64,000 nt of DNA from Dromaius novaehollandiae (Eukaryota; Chordata; Aves; Casuariiformes; Dromaiidae), in the NCBI RefSeq assembly GCF_036370855.1, contig NC_088102.1:25463001-25527000 (forward strand), given 5' to 3'. This document shows positions 38,701 through 51,098 of this stretch, piece after piece. The position numbers and the translations under genes are program-made. Below the pieces are notes generated by a model. That model had not been told where the DNA came from. It saw only the letters and a list, made by a program, of their open reading frames with translations, and ran no database searches. Each line of letters opens with the position of its first letter. Within the stretch, counting starts at the first letter, position 1.

Positions 38701-41700
38701 AAATTGCAGGCTATTTTTGAAAAACACATGTACACCCACTCATCTTCTTTTCAGGGGCAGCAGGCTCCTTCAGTCAGGCAACTATACTATGAGACAAAGC
38801 TCTCTTTTGAAAACACCCACCTCACTGTGAGAAGCAAATGCTACATATGCTGGGAAGAGCCTCCCAGGAGCAAGAAAACATATTCTGTAAAATGATGGCA
38901 TAAGGTTGCAGCTTTCAAATAATTGCCCAGGTACTGAAAGCCCAACAACCACGAGTTTGAATGAGGAGAATATCCTAGTTCTGCTCTCAAAAGGAAGAAC
39001 GTTAATTAACCTCCCCAAATGACTTTTCCCTGACAAAGCAATTTTATAGCCAACATAGTTAACTCAAGAACAGATTCTTACTGTCTCCTGAGACACCCTG
39101 ACGAGAGATCCTTTCTCTCCTCAATATCTCCCCTCCATTAAAAATGTACCACTATCCACATTCTCAGCAGCAATCTTTTGTCTTACATAAGAACACAACA
39201 AAAGCAATGCCCTGCTCAAGATTTGCAGCTATGCCCACTAGTGCTGAAGTCTTCAAGATGACCCACTGGAATCTTCTTCCTCCAACAACTTAGAAGCCCA
39301 CTGATGCCAGCCCTTAAACAAACTGTGTTGTGAGATTCCTGCTGTCAGTCAGAAGGTTCGGCAGAAACTGATGCCAGCAATGTTCGAAGTGCCAATGAAG
39401 ACATCCAGGTGCTGGATGATGTCAGGTGCCAATGATAAGAGGCACAGTGGAAACGTCACAGAGGAGGCTGACTTGAGATTAGGGAGACAAACCACTTCAG
39501 GAGGCAGAAGAATGTAAGAGAGATGCAGCCTTCTACAGAACCAAGTGGTTTGTTGATAAAGTATTAGGTAATAAATGTCAAGTTTGGGAAATGAGACTGA
39601 GTGCACTGTCCTCATTCCTCCTCTGATCCACAATAAAAGCAGGGCAGAAGCAGGAAGAAATGTCCAAGCTTATACATGCATAGATGGTCAGGACCATTTA
39701 ATGAATCAGACATGAAGCCAAGAAAACTCAGATCTCCCCAAGCGCTCCTGACACAGGACCTACAGACATCCTAGGAAGCATCCAATGTCTTGGGGCTAAT
39801 GATGGTCATGATACAGGCAGTACCATCATATGTAGGAAAAGGGCAGATAACCCAGGACAGGTTCCCTAACTCAGGGGAAAGATCAAGTTACCCATGTGCT
39901 CCAGCCACCAGTGGTGAAATGAGACAAGTGCTGTAAAGGGCATAAAACATGGCCATTTGAGCAGGTATACCGCTGTTACAGGCAGTGGCAGGAGTGGAAA
40001 TGATAAAGCTTTTTTGCCACGATGGTTGCTGAGGAAGGGCTACGAGTACCATCATGAAGGTGGCTTCTCATATCTCCTGACTGAGGGGAGAGGCAGAGAG
40101 AGGCACAAGTGCCAAACCAACACGACCAAACCCCACGGATACAGAGCAAAATTCCAGCTCCTCATGGAAAGTAATAAATACTCCCCCAATTTGCTGGCCA
40201 TAAAAAGGTGCTGAGAACTGTCTGGCTGAGAGCATTAGCAATAGAAGTGGCCCATGAGGGACAGAAAAACAGAGTAAGATTGAAGAGGTTTCCTTGGAGC
40301 TAAGTGAGAACCTGGCTAAGAGCCCCTGGGGAACCCATTTTCTTTTAATCTGCTTTGCATTTAACTGTTTCCTAATGACTATGTCCCTGTTTGGCCCCAA
40401 CAGGCTCAGGGACTGGTGCTGCCATTGAGGTTTCCTATCTCCCACCTGAGCCTGTGAGCAATTTGGAGGTTCTAGTTTAATGTTTGACTGGGAACTCGTG
40501 GAGTGAGTTGAGCATTATCATTAGCATTCAAGTAGCACCCATCAGGGTGTTGAGTACCAGGAAGAGATACACAGAAAAGAGTGCTTTTCCACTCCCAGCA
40601 GCAAGCCTGACCCAGGCACATATGCAGCTGCACCATCCCCCCACCAGAAGCAGAGGCATAGCAGCTGCATCCAGACCTGCAGTCACTATCTGCATCCCAG
40701 GGAGTCCAAGTCCCTGTCCAACACAATCTGTGGTCTAAGCCCAGCATCAAAATGAGGGTGGAAATCAGTAAACCAATTCATATACACATTTAAAAGGAAA
40801 TTACAAACTCTCAGCATATGAATGGGAGGTTAATTTGGCCTCACTGGAAGGACTGAAAGCCACGAAGTACAATGAATGCCTGAGAGCACCAAAGATGTAT
40901 TCAGGACAGAGGCAAGTACAAGCAGCATCTGGATAAGTATCCTCTACACACGGCATACTCTTGGGAGGGACAGCCACGTCCTGTTAGCCCCATCCAGTGA
41001 CTAACCTTTAGTACCCACTCCAGCGGGAGAACTTTTTGCATTGAAGTGACTGGTCCAAGCACAACAAACTCAGCTCCCAGAGATTGCTGAAAGAGCTGCA
41101 AAATGGTAAAAATTTGATCGCCATCCACATGGAGCTGCCCTGAGACAAAGGGTTTGGCATGCAATTCCCCTGTCAAGTTGACACTTTGCTAGCACAAGTA
41201 CTGCAGTGATGTTGCTGGGGAGCCCACGAGCTCTGCTACTGTCAGGCTTAGTGGTGTCCCTCAAACACACCTGCCAGTATCAGGACAGGCCTGGATCCTC
41301 AACACACTGAAGAGTTTTGCTAACTCATGCTATGCCTATGCTTACTTCCTCCTACTTACTTCCCAGCTCAATCCTTTTCATGCAGCCAAAGGCTCAGGGC
41401 TAGTGTTGGCCATGCCACAAGAGCCCTCTCCTGTCATGCTGACATGTTGCACTAGTCACTAGGTCTGCCACACACAGAGGCTGACTCAGCTTGTCTTGGC
41501 TGCCAAGCAGGTAGAGCACAGCTCTGTGCAATGCCAGCAAACAGGGCCCTTTCTGGCTGCCTGGAGCATGAATCGACAAACCATCAAAACTTGCATGACA
41601 GAGGTTAATGAGGCCATGGAGACACACAGCAAAAGGTCAGGAATTTGCAAGGGCTGCTGGGAACCGCTTCCAAATGACAAGCTATACGCAGCACCAACAA

Positions 41701-43449
41701 CTTCATAACTTGGGCTTCGCTCAAGAAAGCTACAAACAGCCCTTCTGCAAAACAGGTTTCAAAGGTACAGGCTTCCCAATAAACTTCTGGAGACACTAAA
41801 AGTGCCAGATTGACAGCTCTGCAGTATGGAAGCTTCTGATCCACACAACAGCCCAGATCTGCACTGACCAGCTTCCTTTGCCAGACCTGCCTGGGAGGGA
41901 TCTGCTCTACATAGGGAAGTTCACAATCATCAGAATTGGGACTGCCAGGAATGGAGGTAATCAGTGCTTGTTGCAATAGATTTGTCCTATGCACCCTAGC
42001 CCAACAAGAACTCTCCTGCGAACTCACCAACTCATTCCATTGACTATAAAGACCCCCACAGTTGGCCAAGATTTTCAGTTTCTCCTAGTCACCAACTGTG
42101 AGGAGAAGCCACAGGCCTGAGTGCCCCCGGGGTGCTTGCAGAGGCTGCAGAGACCTGGGCAGACAGAAAGTGAAGCTCCAGACTCTAGTACATCTGTCCC
42201 CAGTTCATGCTAGGGCAACAGTGCTGCTCACCTGGGATGAGACAGTAGAACAACTTCATATCTTTAGACAGAAGAAGAGGATGAGAACAAGCTCATGGAA
42301 ACTGTTCTTCATACTATCCCAAATACTCTAATTAAGACTATGCTGATGAAGTTGATTCCCTGCCAGAAGAGTACTAAAACATGCTGGAGCCCAGTGCCAC
42401 AGAACTCTATTTCTGGAGAAGGTCTGAATCAGCATGGCTGGGGCAGGCCTTGGTACAAGACATGAAATAGAGCCCACTGCTCAACCATAAGCCCAGGCCC
42501 ACCTCTGTTTCCATCTTCAGAGTCCCTTCACTCTGAGAGGCCCTCGATAATACTACCCCATGCATTACAGCTACACCAGTGGCCTAAATCCTACTTGCAC
42601 TAAGAAGGGAAATAAAGTTAAAGATCTCACTTCAGACATGCTGCACAGTCTGGCATAATTCAGCACAAGCCTTGTTTCCCACTCTAAAGAGGCCCTAAGC
42701 TGGAACAGCAGGGAGACACTGGCTACGTGATGTGCACTCAACTAAAACACAATGCTACTCACAGCTAAAGTGTTGTAATGTAGTGTAGGGCTACGGTGAA
42801 AAGCAGGAAAAGTGCAGCGCAGGACTGAGGGGCACAGCAGAGGTGCTTCCTTTTATATCTTACTTCTTCTCACTAGAAATGCTTTTTCTATTCATCTTAA
42901 TTGGTGATATCAAAAGACATCAAAAGACAGCCTTGCTACGAAATGCTTGCCCAATTACTTCTGATTTCTTCAGGGATCTTCTACAAGCATGATTCATCCC
43001 AGTGATCTCCCCTCCAACATACTCCTACTTAAATCCTTTAACCTTCATTTTACAGCCATTACCAAACAACAAGTGGGATGAGAAACCACTGCCAAGCCCC
43101 TCTCAGCAGCTGACCTCCACACATCCAGTCTGGGCAGCCAGGAATAGGGCAAGGCAGGGCAGAGCCCAAACCCATCTCCTCTCATTGATGAAGAACCTCA
43201 ATCTCCAGTGGGCATAGGCATGCACTGTTTGTATGTGGCTACTCTTGATGAGGGACCTTCTCCATAGGTCTTGCAAGAATCTTTTCTAACGTGCAGAGAC
43301 AGTTGTCTCTGTTGTTACCAACCACCCTGTAGCAGGCATATTGAATTATAAAGCCAATAGCTTCACGGTTTGCTTTACAGCAATGGTTTTGGTAACACCT
43401 GTGCCTTGCAGGGCTTCTGAGGGACACAGTCCAGTGCGGTACCACCTAC

Positions 43450-43533
43450 CTGTGACTTGAGGAAGTCATATTCCTCCGATCCATATGGGACACTCCGAAG
43501 CGAGGTGAGGTAGTCGTAGGTAATAACTGCTGT
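43450..43533 (-). CDS. ADCK1: ADCK1 coding exon 2
   Basis: This 84-base exon is in phase 0 at both ends and encodes 28 residues, beginning TAVITYDYLTSL and ending YDFLKSQ. It joins the preceding exon (ending GRAIAT) and the next (starting VHLRSA) without breaking the frame. The joined product follows the known ADCK1 order GRA-AT-TAVI-YDYL-SVPYGSEEY. The acceptor is TTTTGTCTGCAG above 43533 and the donor is CAG|GTAGGTGG below 43450. The segment lies between the N-terminal membrane/targeting region and the KxGQ domain. It has no catalytic residues and is probably a conserved helical linker. The exon is short and is flanked by 4.5 kb and 24.8 kb introns, so ORF-based annotation would miss its limits. 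Confidence 0.94.
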
Positions 43534-43789
43534 CTGCAGACAAAACCAGAAATAGTGAGAAAGCTCTGCAGCTATCTTGGACAAAAAAACAAACCCTCTG
43601 TTAAGCAGAATGTATGTAACTTAGGCTCCAAAGTCTAGGCTTCATAGTGGAGTTTACAGTAACCAAGTATTTAAATTAAATTATATGAAAAAAAGAATTT
43701 TAATCGCTTCAAGAATTCAAATGCTTGATTTCATCATTTATAGAAAGCAGTGCAGAGACCTAATATGTAGCTATTAAAAATAACCAACA

Positions 43790-43930
43790 CTTGGTACTCC
43801 TATAACATTAGAGAAGCTCAAAGCACTGTCATAACTGCTGTACAGCACCTTGCACAGCAGGGTCCCATTCTCAGTCAGCCATCTAGGGCTTTCACAATAA
43901 GATCAGCTGCTAGTAATACAGGCCATTCAG
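43790..43930 (+). repeat. L2/MIR-like 3' tail fragment
   Basis: TGTACAGCACCTTGCACAGC, then GGGTCCCATTC, then TAGGGCTTTCACAATA follow the common L2-type tail order (tgtacagcacctagcacaa, ggtcc, agggct, acaata). The upstream AGCTCAAAGCACTGTC fits too. Confidence 0.45.
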
Positions 43931-44999
43931 TCCTGTTTGTGCCTTACCAGTCATCCCACATTTTATCTTCACTCCTCCAACCTGCCTAACCACACTGGTG
44001 CACAGTGAGCTCAGTATGGGTGGGTGGCTTAGCAGAGAACAGAGAGGCTGATGACAAGCACACAAAGCAGCACAAACAGTACTTCCAGGGATATTCAACT
44101 GCACAAAGGGCAACAGGGCAAAAGGGGCAGACACATAATTATAAAAGTGCAATATGGGAATCCAGCTAAAGCTTATTAGCTGGACATATCCCCAGATGGT
44201 ACAGTTAGATTCCTCAGTGCCTAAAGATTTTTGAAAATGGATCTTAAGAATGTCACGATTTTATCCTAGGATTAGAGTTCCTCTCTTTCCACAGTCAGAA
44301 TGACAGGAAATGGAATCAAAACATACAGGGCACTTCCATGAAGTTTATTTGGGGGGAGAGAAGGGTATGCATATCTAGATTAGAGATGAGCTCATCCACT
44401 AATCTGTCATTTGAACTTCAAAATCTTTGCCATAAAGCACCGTCTGCATGACTTGGATCCAAACTCAGCTTCCCTAAAACTTCCCTACCAAAGGGACTGC
44501 ATCCCATTCTGTGATGGGATACTAGCCCCGCTTTCACCCTGCACCCTCAATATGGGAAGCATGCAAAAAAAGCACACAAAGCACAATCATAGTATCCTGA
44601 AAGCCAAAGAGGCAAAGGGATCAAATCTGGTTTGGGGCAAAGGTGCTGGAACTGACAATTGGGAAGCAGTCAAAAACTCAAAGATGCCTCTATTTAAGAG
44701 GGGATGAAGCTGGGAAGCAGTTTCAAACAGGCATACTCTTTCCTTGCAGAGCTGAGGTTTCTTGCACTTCCTGTTTTCAGAATCGAAAACTGAGCAGGAC
44801 AAAATTTTCCTTCTTGCTTTTCAGGCTTTCTTGCCCCTGGTGAACTCAGCAGCTGCACAGCTACACAGAGACACATTCGGAAGGAAAATTTTCCAAAGCA
44901 TATTCCCATGTCAAAGAACAACTTTGAAGTGGAGGGAGGTTCAAATCAGCCTTGGATGAAGGCTTAACTTGGTTCTTATTTTATCTCTGGTCCATGAGG

Positions 45000-45140
45000 G
45001 TAATTATCACCTCCAACCTGAAAAGAAGCAGCTAACAGATTGGCCTGTATTACGGAGGAAGAAGGAATTAATTAAGCAGTTGCTAATTACATCGTAATCT
45101 TAAACACTAAATTAGTATTATGATGATCCTGATAGGCAAC
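45000..45140. promoter_or_regulatory. Candidate conserved regulatory block
   Basis: GGAATTAATTAAGC, TGCTAATTACATCGTAATC and ACTAAATTAGTATTATGATG lie close together, with two retained CpGs. I found no repeat similarity here. The call rests on appearance only. Confidence 0.3.
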
Positions 45141-45379
45141 TCTGACATTGCCAAATCCCTGCTAGTGTCTGAGATGCATTCCAGCTACAGCACACAATGT
45201 TCATTTGATGTGCTCCAAAACAACTGGGATGCCCTCAAAGAAGTGCAGCAAATGCAAAACTGCTCTGCCAGGTTTCTAACTTTACCAGAACACAGAAATT
45301 GTCTGAAGTGTGATGCTGTCCAGACCACAGACTTCACTCTCATCTAAGACTAGTGCTGTCTACAGAGTGAGACTGTGTC

Positions 45380-45580
45380 TTAGAGACATAAAAAGACCTA
45401 CAAGATCATCCAGTTCCTCCCATTATATATGCCAGATTATTTTTTTAACTGATCTTCTATCAGTCCAGTGTTAAATATCCCAAAGATGTGGGCTGCCACT
45501 TTGCCTCATTCAGTTCTCAACTCCTTACAAGCTTTCCACCACTCCTAAAACGATCCTCAGATTTTGTGAGGTCCTGGCAC
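45380..45580 (-). repeat. Degraded CR1-like fragment
   Basis: The plus strand reads AGACCTACAAGATCATCCAG near 45396 and then TCAGTCCAGTGTTAAATATC, which follow the complement of a CR1 3' region at low similarity. Assignment is tentative. Confidence 0.35.
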
Positions 45581-46799
45581 AACATTCCTTCTGAGTAACT
45601 TCTATCCACACATCAGCAAATGCCAGTTTCCTAAGCTGAGGCTCAAGAATAAATTTTCTATTAGAGCACTTCAGCAAGTCTCTTGGGAAATTCTGCAAAG
45701 GACAAGTGAACCAGCACAGTTAAAATAAGAGCAAACTCAAATCATTCACCAGATGAAACCTGTCTGGTGGCCTGAGAATGCAATTCTAGGTTAGGTTTTT
45801 TGATCTCCACATGTTCTTTTTCCAGAGGGTTTTTTTTCTTGGCTACACCATAACTTGTCTTAATTTTTTGCATCTGCTGCTGCTGAATTTAGCTCTAAGA
45901 ATTGCAGCCTTTTAATTACAGCCTGCTTTTGGCTGGATATGGTCCAGTGATTGAGTTAAGCATCCGAGTAAGGAGCCCAGTCATGGCTAGATTAAAGGAC
46001 AGACTCTGTAGGCCCATGTGGATGCCACCAATATCCAAAGTCACTTGTTTGCTACAGAATCTCAGCTTTCATTTACAAAAAGAGCAAGTCCAAGAAGCTG
46101 AGAGCTTCTTAGAAATGAACATGTCTAATTGCTCTGTTGGCTTCACCCAGCTTGTTCCACTGTGGAGAACGAAACCTGACTGTGCTCACATGAGGGCTGG
46201 CCCGCGCCTGACCAACATGGAGCAGACCCCAGACTGGGAAGACAGAGATCCCTGGTGCAGCAGGACTAAAGAATCTCTCAGAAACAACCTGACCATACAG
46301 TCCCATATGTCAGAGGGAACAGAGAATTCAAAAAGAAACAGAAAATTCCTTTTTCAAAAGTACACTCAGATATACACGTGCTGCAGCCCTGGCCAAAACT
46401 GCTATCACCCATAGAAGACAGAGCATTGGCAGCCTTTTTTGGGGGGGTCACTGCTTGCAGCCAGGGGTTCAGAACCATCTAATGCATGCAAGAGCAAGGC
46501 CAGTGAAGTGCTGGTCAGCCCATGACTTGCAACTCCCTGAAGGCAGGGGATGTGAAAGTCAAGCAGGGCTTTAGATGCGTCAGCATCTAAAGTAAAGAAA
46601 ATCTCCCTTCCCCTACTTCTTATCCATCAGGAAGAGTAATCTCTCACGGTCACTCAAAACACAGACAGACCAACCGTACAACTTCATCAATGCGCAGTGA
46701 TTTTTATCTTAAACAGAAGGCAGTTACAAAAAACACTGGCTTCAGTAAGATTGAGAAACACTGGTCAAGCCGGGGAACTCAAGTGCAGATTACAGAACC

Positions 46800-46935
46800 C
46801 TAACAGCCTGGATAGCAAACTCTTCTCCAGCCACACTAAGTTGTGCTCCCTCTCTATGCCTAAGTTTCCCCTTGCAGTAAAATGGAGATAACTGCTCCCC
46901 ACCACCACACAGTGCTGCCTTAATGGTCTTGGGCA
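46800..46935 (-). repeat. MIR-like fragment, minus orientation
   Basis: The plus strand shows CTCTCTATGCCTAAGTTTCC followed by GTAAAATGGAGATAACTGC. This matches the complement of the MIR core (cctcagtttcc, gtaaaatgggataat). The edges are unclear. Confidence 0.5.
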
Positions 46936-48059
46936 GAGCACAGAGCTTAGCATTTATTTTAACAGGGAAAGATTAAAGTCTGTATTTCCACATTCACCCT
47001 TTCAAAATAAGCATTCATTCTTCATGATTTATGGTGCAGCCTGCACATATAAATGGCATGGCACTCAAGCCAATGAACAGAGCTTGCTTCTTATTGCATC
47101 TGCCCTCAGGAGCTGGTTTTCTATAAAACTCATTAACAAAGTGCTTAGAAGTTGTAGGATATGCAGGCAGACAGCTGCTTAGTGCTGGGGGCCTGTAAGT
47201 GATGGAGAACATGGCCTGAAGTGACAGATGCATAACGCAAGTGAGGTACATGAAGATCCCACACACACACAGTCTCTGCTCTGTCTTGTTCCCTGCTCCT
47301 CATGGATTCATTGGTGAATGTCCTCAAGAAGACTGCAACCTGTTTGGCTGGCAGTCCCCATTCTCAGGTTTTCTGGAGCTGCGATCAACACCAGGCTGAA
47401 GTAGAGGTGATGCACCAATGTGCCTAGGAAGATGCTGTACGGTTTACTTTAAAAATCTGGAAACCAATCCATTCTTAGAAGTACATCATCTCCCACCCTC
47501 ATCCCTTGCCTTGAGAATGATCCTCAAAACACCTGCCTTTCTCTCCCCAAATGTCTGATGCTAAGTCTCAGGGCAATGACTACTGTAGCATACTAATACA
47601 ACAACCATGATCCTTTAAAACAAATGTTCTGGTGTAATAAATAGCATCTACAGACAAGATGGTCTGCTTACTCCACTGTTAAGGGCAACAGGATGCTGTA
47701 CCAGGTCGCTGACCTTGGAAATTGACTGATCGAAGTGTGTGACCAAAGTGAGTCGTAGTTCTGAAGGTCCCAACCAATCCACAGAAACAGTTCTCTGCAG
47801 CCCAGTATCTTTGCCCATTTCTTTCTAAAATGTGTAAATGATAGCTCTATTCCTTCTATGCTTTCACCTCTTTTCTCCCCGCTGTCTCAACAACTTGAAG
47901 AGCTCCTCATTGCTCTTCCAACTCCTGGGGCCAGCTGCCAACTGGAAATGCAGAGAGGGAATGCAGGAAATGCCAAGTTCTTGTGAACTTCAATTCTCAA
48001 TTCTTCAACTCTCTTATGCACCTAGGAATCCTCCTACACGTTACTACGGTAAAACTTAC

Positions 48060-48185
48060 TGTGGCAATGGCCCGGCCCACACGAACAACCCCAAAATCAT
48101 TGGGATCCAGGAACTTGTTGCCATACAGGTAGACACCCGTGGTGGCTGCTGCCAACGAGGCAAGTTTCAAGACCCTTCTTGCCAT
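48060..48185 (-). CDS. ADCK1: ADCK1 coding exon 1 (canonical start codon)
   Basis: The coding part of this exon gives 42 residues, from MARRVLKLASLAA to VRVGRAIAT. The ATG is at 48185-48183 in a good context (G at -3, G at +4). The N-terminus is basic, then hydrophobic (LASLAAATTGVYLY), then NKFLDPNDFG, which is the family-typical layout for mitochondrial targeting plus a membrane-anchoring helix. It appears about three residues shorter than the human hydrophobic stretch as I remember it. The exon itself starts at 48197 after CTCTGCAG, giving 12 bases (GGATTATCAGTC) before the ATG. The donor is ACA|GTAAGT at 48060/48059. The preceding 12 bases are open in frame, so a longer product starting in exon 1 is possible (see findings). 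Confidence 0.95.
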
Positions 48186-48197
48186 GACTGATAATCC
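48186..48197 (-). other. ADCK1: ADCK1 exon 2 leader (5'UTR, in-frame with CDS)
   Basis: These twelve bases lie between the acceptor AG (48199-48198) and the canonical ATG. They contain no stop in the coding frame. They are 5'UTR if the canonical Met is used, or codons for GLSV if translation starts in exon 1. Confidence 0.7.
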
Positions 48198-48949
48198 CTG
48201 CAGAGACACAAAACAGCAACAGTTACATCTGAGAAGAACACAGTGATCCAATGTTTAGCTCCGCAAGGGACCTGACAATCCACGCTTTAGTTTCTTCTCT
48301 GCTAATGACTCACTACTAGCAACTGCCCCCAGTCAAGAGCTCCAAGCAGCCAGGCAGCAAGTGAACACAAGCTGTTGCTCTGCTCTGACTCCATTGCTGT
48401 TTCTAACTCAACAGCTTCTAGAGGCCACAAATCCAAAAAGAGCATCCCATTGTGCTAGACCACACACACACACCAGAATATTTGTCCATGTTACCAAAGG
48501 CTTTGTAAGAAGACACAACAGGTGGAGAGAAACAAGAGAGCACATAGTCATCAAAAGTCAGTTCTGCACATGGCAATAGGCTGCCTCTCCACTGCAAGTG
48601 CTTTGAAGGTATCACGGCCTGTGGGGGTTTTAAGGAAATACTAGAAGATAAAACAGTGTTTAAAGGAAGTTCTTTCAACATTAGAGAGCCTAAAACTTGT
48701 TGGAAACTACCAGGCTCCCTGTGGAGGCTCCTCACTATGAATGGCCAGTGAGTGCTGGGAGAGAAGGCGATATGTCCCTGGAAGCTGCATGTGATATAGC
48801 AATCAGCAGCAGACAGCTGCATACAATTCAGGGGACAGGGGACCTGATCAGAGCAACCAAGCAGGACTTGCTTGCTCATCGTCACCATCCTGTGCAAGTG
48901 CTAGGCGGCGCAGACTGGGACTGCACTGGCAGAACGGAAGTCCATGAGA

Positions 48950-49060
48950 ATCAACAGCTTAATCCTGGCTCTATCACAGATCCAGTACAGGCCCGGGGTG
49001 TGTCACTTCTCTCCTTGCTCACCTTTTCTCTGGAAAGTGAGAGTGGGGAACGAACATATT
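48950..49060 (-). repeat. MIR-like fragment in ADCK1 intron 1
   Basis: The plus strand has TCCTGGCTCTATCACAGATC, GTGTCACTTCTCTCC and CACCTTTTCTCTGG, then GAAAGTGAGAGTGGGG. This is the order of an inverted MIR (ccggctctgccac, gtcacttctctcc, tcagttt, aaaatggg). Confidence 0.5.
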
Positions 49061-50461
49061 TCCCACTCAATCATTTCTGAGCACTGTATTCATTATTTAC
49101 AGGCTATAAGATAGTGGAAACGTCAAATGCATGTGATACATACAGTGATTCTTTATGTCACTTTAGAAGATTCAAATCTGAAAAAATTACAAATTGGATA
49201 TATTTTTCTTTCCTATCCTTTCCCTTAGACAGTCATTAGATAGAAAACATAGTTGATCAGTCTGTCTGATTGCAATATGAATCATGAGGAATGGTTCACA
49301 CACTCTACAAACTCTCAGGAGCACCTTGACAGAGTGAGGGCTTTTACCCCATGACAGTGGAGCTCCATAATTCTGCTACTCTTAGATTTGATTTGGAAAC
49401 CTTCCCACTTCTCACTGGGATCCTTTAGCAAGATCAGTCTGGCTCATGTCTTTCCTCCTGCAGGTCTTGTAATCAAAAAACACAACGCAATGACACAAGT
49501 CAGGCCTTTCAGAAACAGTTCACAGGAACACAATCAGCAAAATAAGCTAATATAACACAAGAGACCTCTGTACGTGAACCTTAGCTAAACTTTATTTCTT
49601 TACAAGCTTTAGGTAACTCTGAGACAGAAAAGCCAGTATGCACTGTGTCAGTTCCAGTCAGAGCAACCTGCAGCACCCCAGCGCCTCTCCCCTAGGAAGG
49701 GGTCTCTAGCTGATTGGGACTCCTCCGAGCCTAAGATCAAACTCAGAGAAAAGAAACCTGCAGCCCTCACTGGAGCCAAATGAGTGCACGCTTCCCAAAG
49801 AAGACTGCCCTCCTCCCTCTGCCTCACGGTATCCTAAGAAATTTGGGGCTTCCTCCTAGAGGACTGATCTCTGTCACTCTTTTATACAGAAATCTCTCAT
49901 AACCTCTGTGTCCTTCAGAAGACACTTTCACAACAGTCTTTTAACTAAAACATTTCTGTTCCCTGTAAGGTTTTGTAAAATTCAATTTATTGGAAAATCA
50001 GAGGGGTGAACAGGGGCATTTTTTAATAAAGAATACATGCCTCTTCTTTTTTTCTTTCCATCTTTTTATTACTATTAAGAACATTTGCCTGAGAGCAGGG
50101 TACAAGCCCATCTGTTCTTGCGTCTCACTCCCACCTGAAGCCACAATCTGCAGCTCGCGACACCCCAGCTACGGCCCACACGTGCCAGCTGCACGTCACC
50201 AGCAGAAGGTGGCAACACCAGGCAGCAAACAAACGGTCAGAGCAGCTGAGTGCCACAGCAACAAAGTCCCTGCTTTCACGCTTGATGTGCTGTAGCAATG
50301 AAAAAGGAATTAAAAAGCCTCCAACATACGATACAGAACTGCCAGAATCGATTGTATTTCAGAGTTTTCCATAAGGTGTCAAGGAGTCTTTTCCATGTAC
50401 ACAAGCCATTCCGACACCCCGAGGGTATCCTGAGGACCCGGCAGCTGTGCAACGCGCCTGC

Positions 50462-50469
50462 TGACGTAA
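50462..50469 (+). promoter_or_regulatory. CRE-like TGACGTAA site
   Basis: TGACGTAA matches the variant cAMP-response element bound by CREB/ATF factors. It sits at the edge of the ADCK1 CpG island, within intron 1. It is a single eight-base match, so it could be chance. Confidence 0.3.
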
Positions 50470-51033
50470 CCGCCTTTCGTTAGCAAAGCCGCGTTAACGA
50501 CCCCATCCCGCCCCTCTCTGGCGGAGCTGAGCCAGCTTCTTCGACTTTCTCCGGCCCCAGCTCGGGGTAACGCGCCCCCCCACCCCCGCTCCGCCGAGGC
50601 GCAACGCAGCGCGCCCCGGCCGCCCTCTCAGGGCCCGCGGCGACAGCCCGGCCCCGGCCCGGACGCCGCACCCAGGGGGCCGCGAGCACCCACCCAGCGC
50701 CTCGGCGCGGAGCCACGACCGTGCACCAGGGCCACGGGGAAGCCCGAGCGACACGGGTTTCCGGCCCAGGCCCAGGCCCAGGCCGGAGCCCCGCTTGCCG
50801 CCACGGGAGGCCGCGGAGACGCTGCTCAGCAGGGCGGCGAGGCCCCGCAGCACCGCTCCGCTCCGCTCCGCACCGCACCGCGGCGGCGGCGGGGCGGCGG
50901 CGCCGGGCACGGCAAGGGCAGGCGCGGGGCCGCACCGCGCCAAGGGGCCCGCAGCCGCAAGCGGCCACCTGGGCGCGGCGGTGGCGGTGGCAGCGGCCCC
51001 CCGCCGGCCCCTCCGCAGGCTGCGACTCCGCGC

Positions 51034-51075
51034 CACCCCCCCCGCCCCGTCCCGCCCCGCCCCGTCCCGTCCCGT
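51034..51075. repeat. C-rich CCCGCCCC/CCCGTCCC array (GC boxes)
   Basis: Repeated CCCGCCCC, CCCGTCCC and CCCCCCCCG units lie 24-65 bases downstream of the ADCK1 exon 1 donor. On the ADCK1 sense strand this is G-rich with many GGG/GGGG runs, so it could act as Sp1/KLF sites or a G-quadruplex. Confidence 0.6.
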
Positions 51076-51098
51076 CAGCGCTCGGAGCAGGCACTCAC

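Larger units (their letters stand above)
18658..43449 (-). other. ADCK1: ADCK1 intron, 24.8 kb, between coding exons 2 and 3
   Basis: The intron is bounded by donor GTAGGTGG (at 43449) and acceptor CTGCAG (at 18658). It contains a CR1-clade reverse transcriptase fossil (22.8-24.4 kb), a MIR-like tail near 24.4 kb, an amniote MIR-like SINE (26.86-27.06 kb), and AT-rich homeodomain-motif blocks at 26.14-26.30 and 33.65-34.33 kb. It also has a GC-richer patch at 20.5-20.9 kb and short A-runs at 30.50 and 35.76 kb. I see no gene in the remaining stretches. Confidence 0.9.
43534..48059 (-). other. ADCK1: ADCK1 intron, 4.5 kb, between coding exons 1 and 2
   Basis: The intron is bounded by donor ACA|GTAAGT and acceptor CTGCAG|ACAGC. 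It holds an L2-like tail (about 43.79-43.93 kb), a homeodomain-motif block (about 45.00-45.14 kb), a degraded CR1-like stretch (about 45.38-45.58 kb) and a MIR-like stretch (about 46.80-46.93 kb). I see no coding sequence. Confidence 0.9.
48198..51098 (-). other. ADCK1: ADCK1 intron 1, 2.9 kb
   Basis: This lies between the inferred exon 1 donor and the acceptor before the start-codon exon. It contains a CA microsatellite (about 48461-48472), a MIR-like fossil (about 48.95-49.06 kb) and, at its 5' end, most of the CpG island with C-rich and G-rich runs. The large open frames in 50480-51120 reflect GC richness. Confidence 0.7.
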
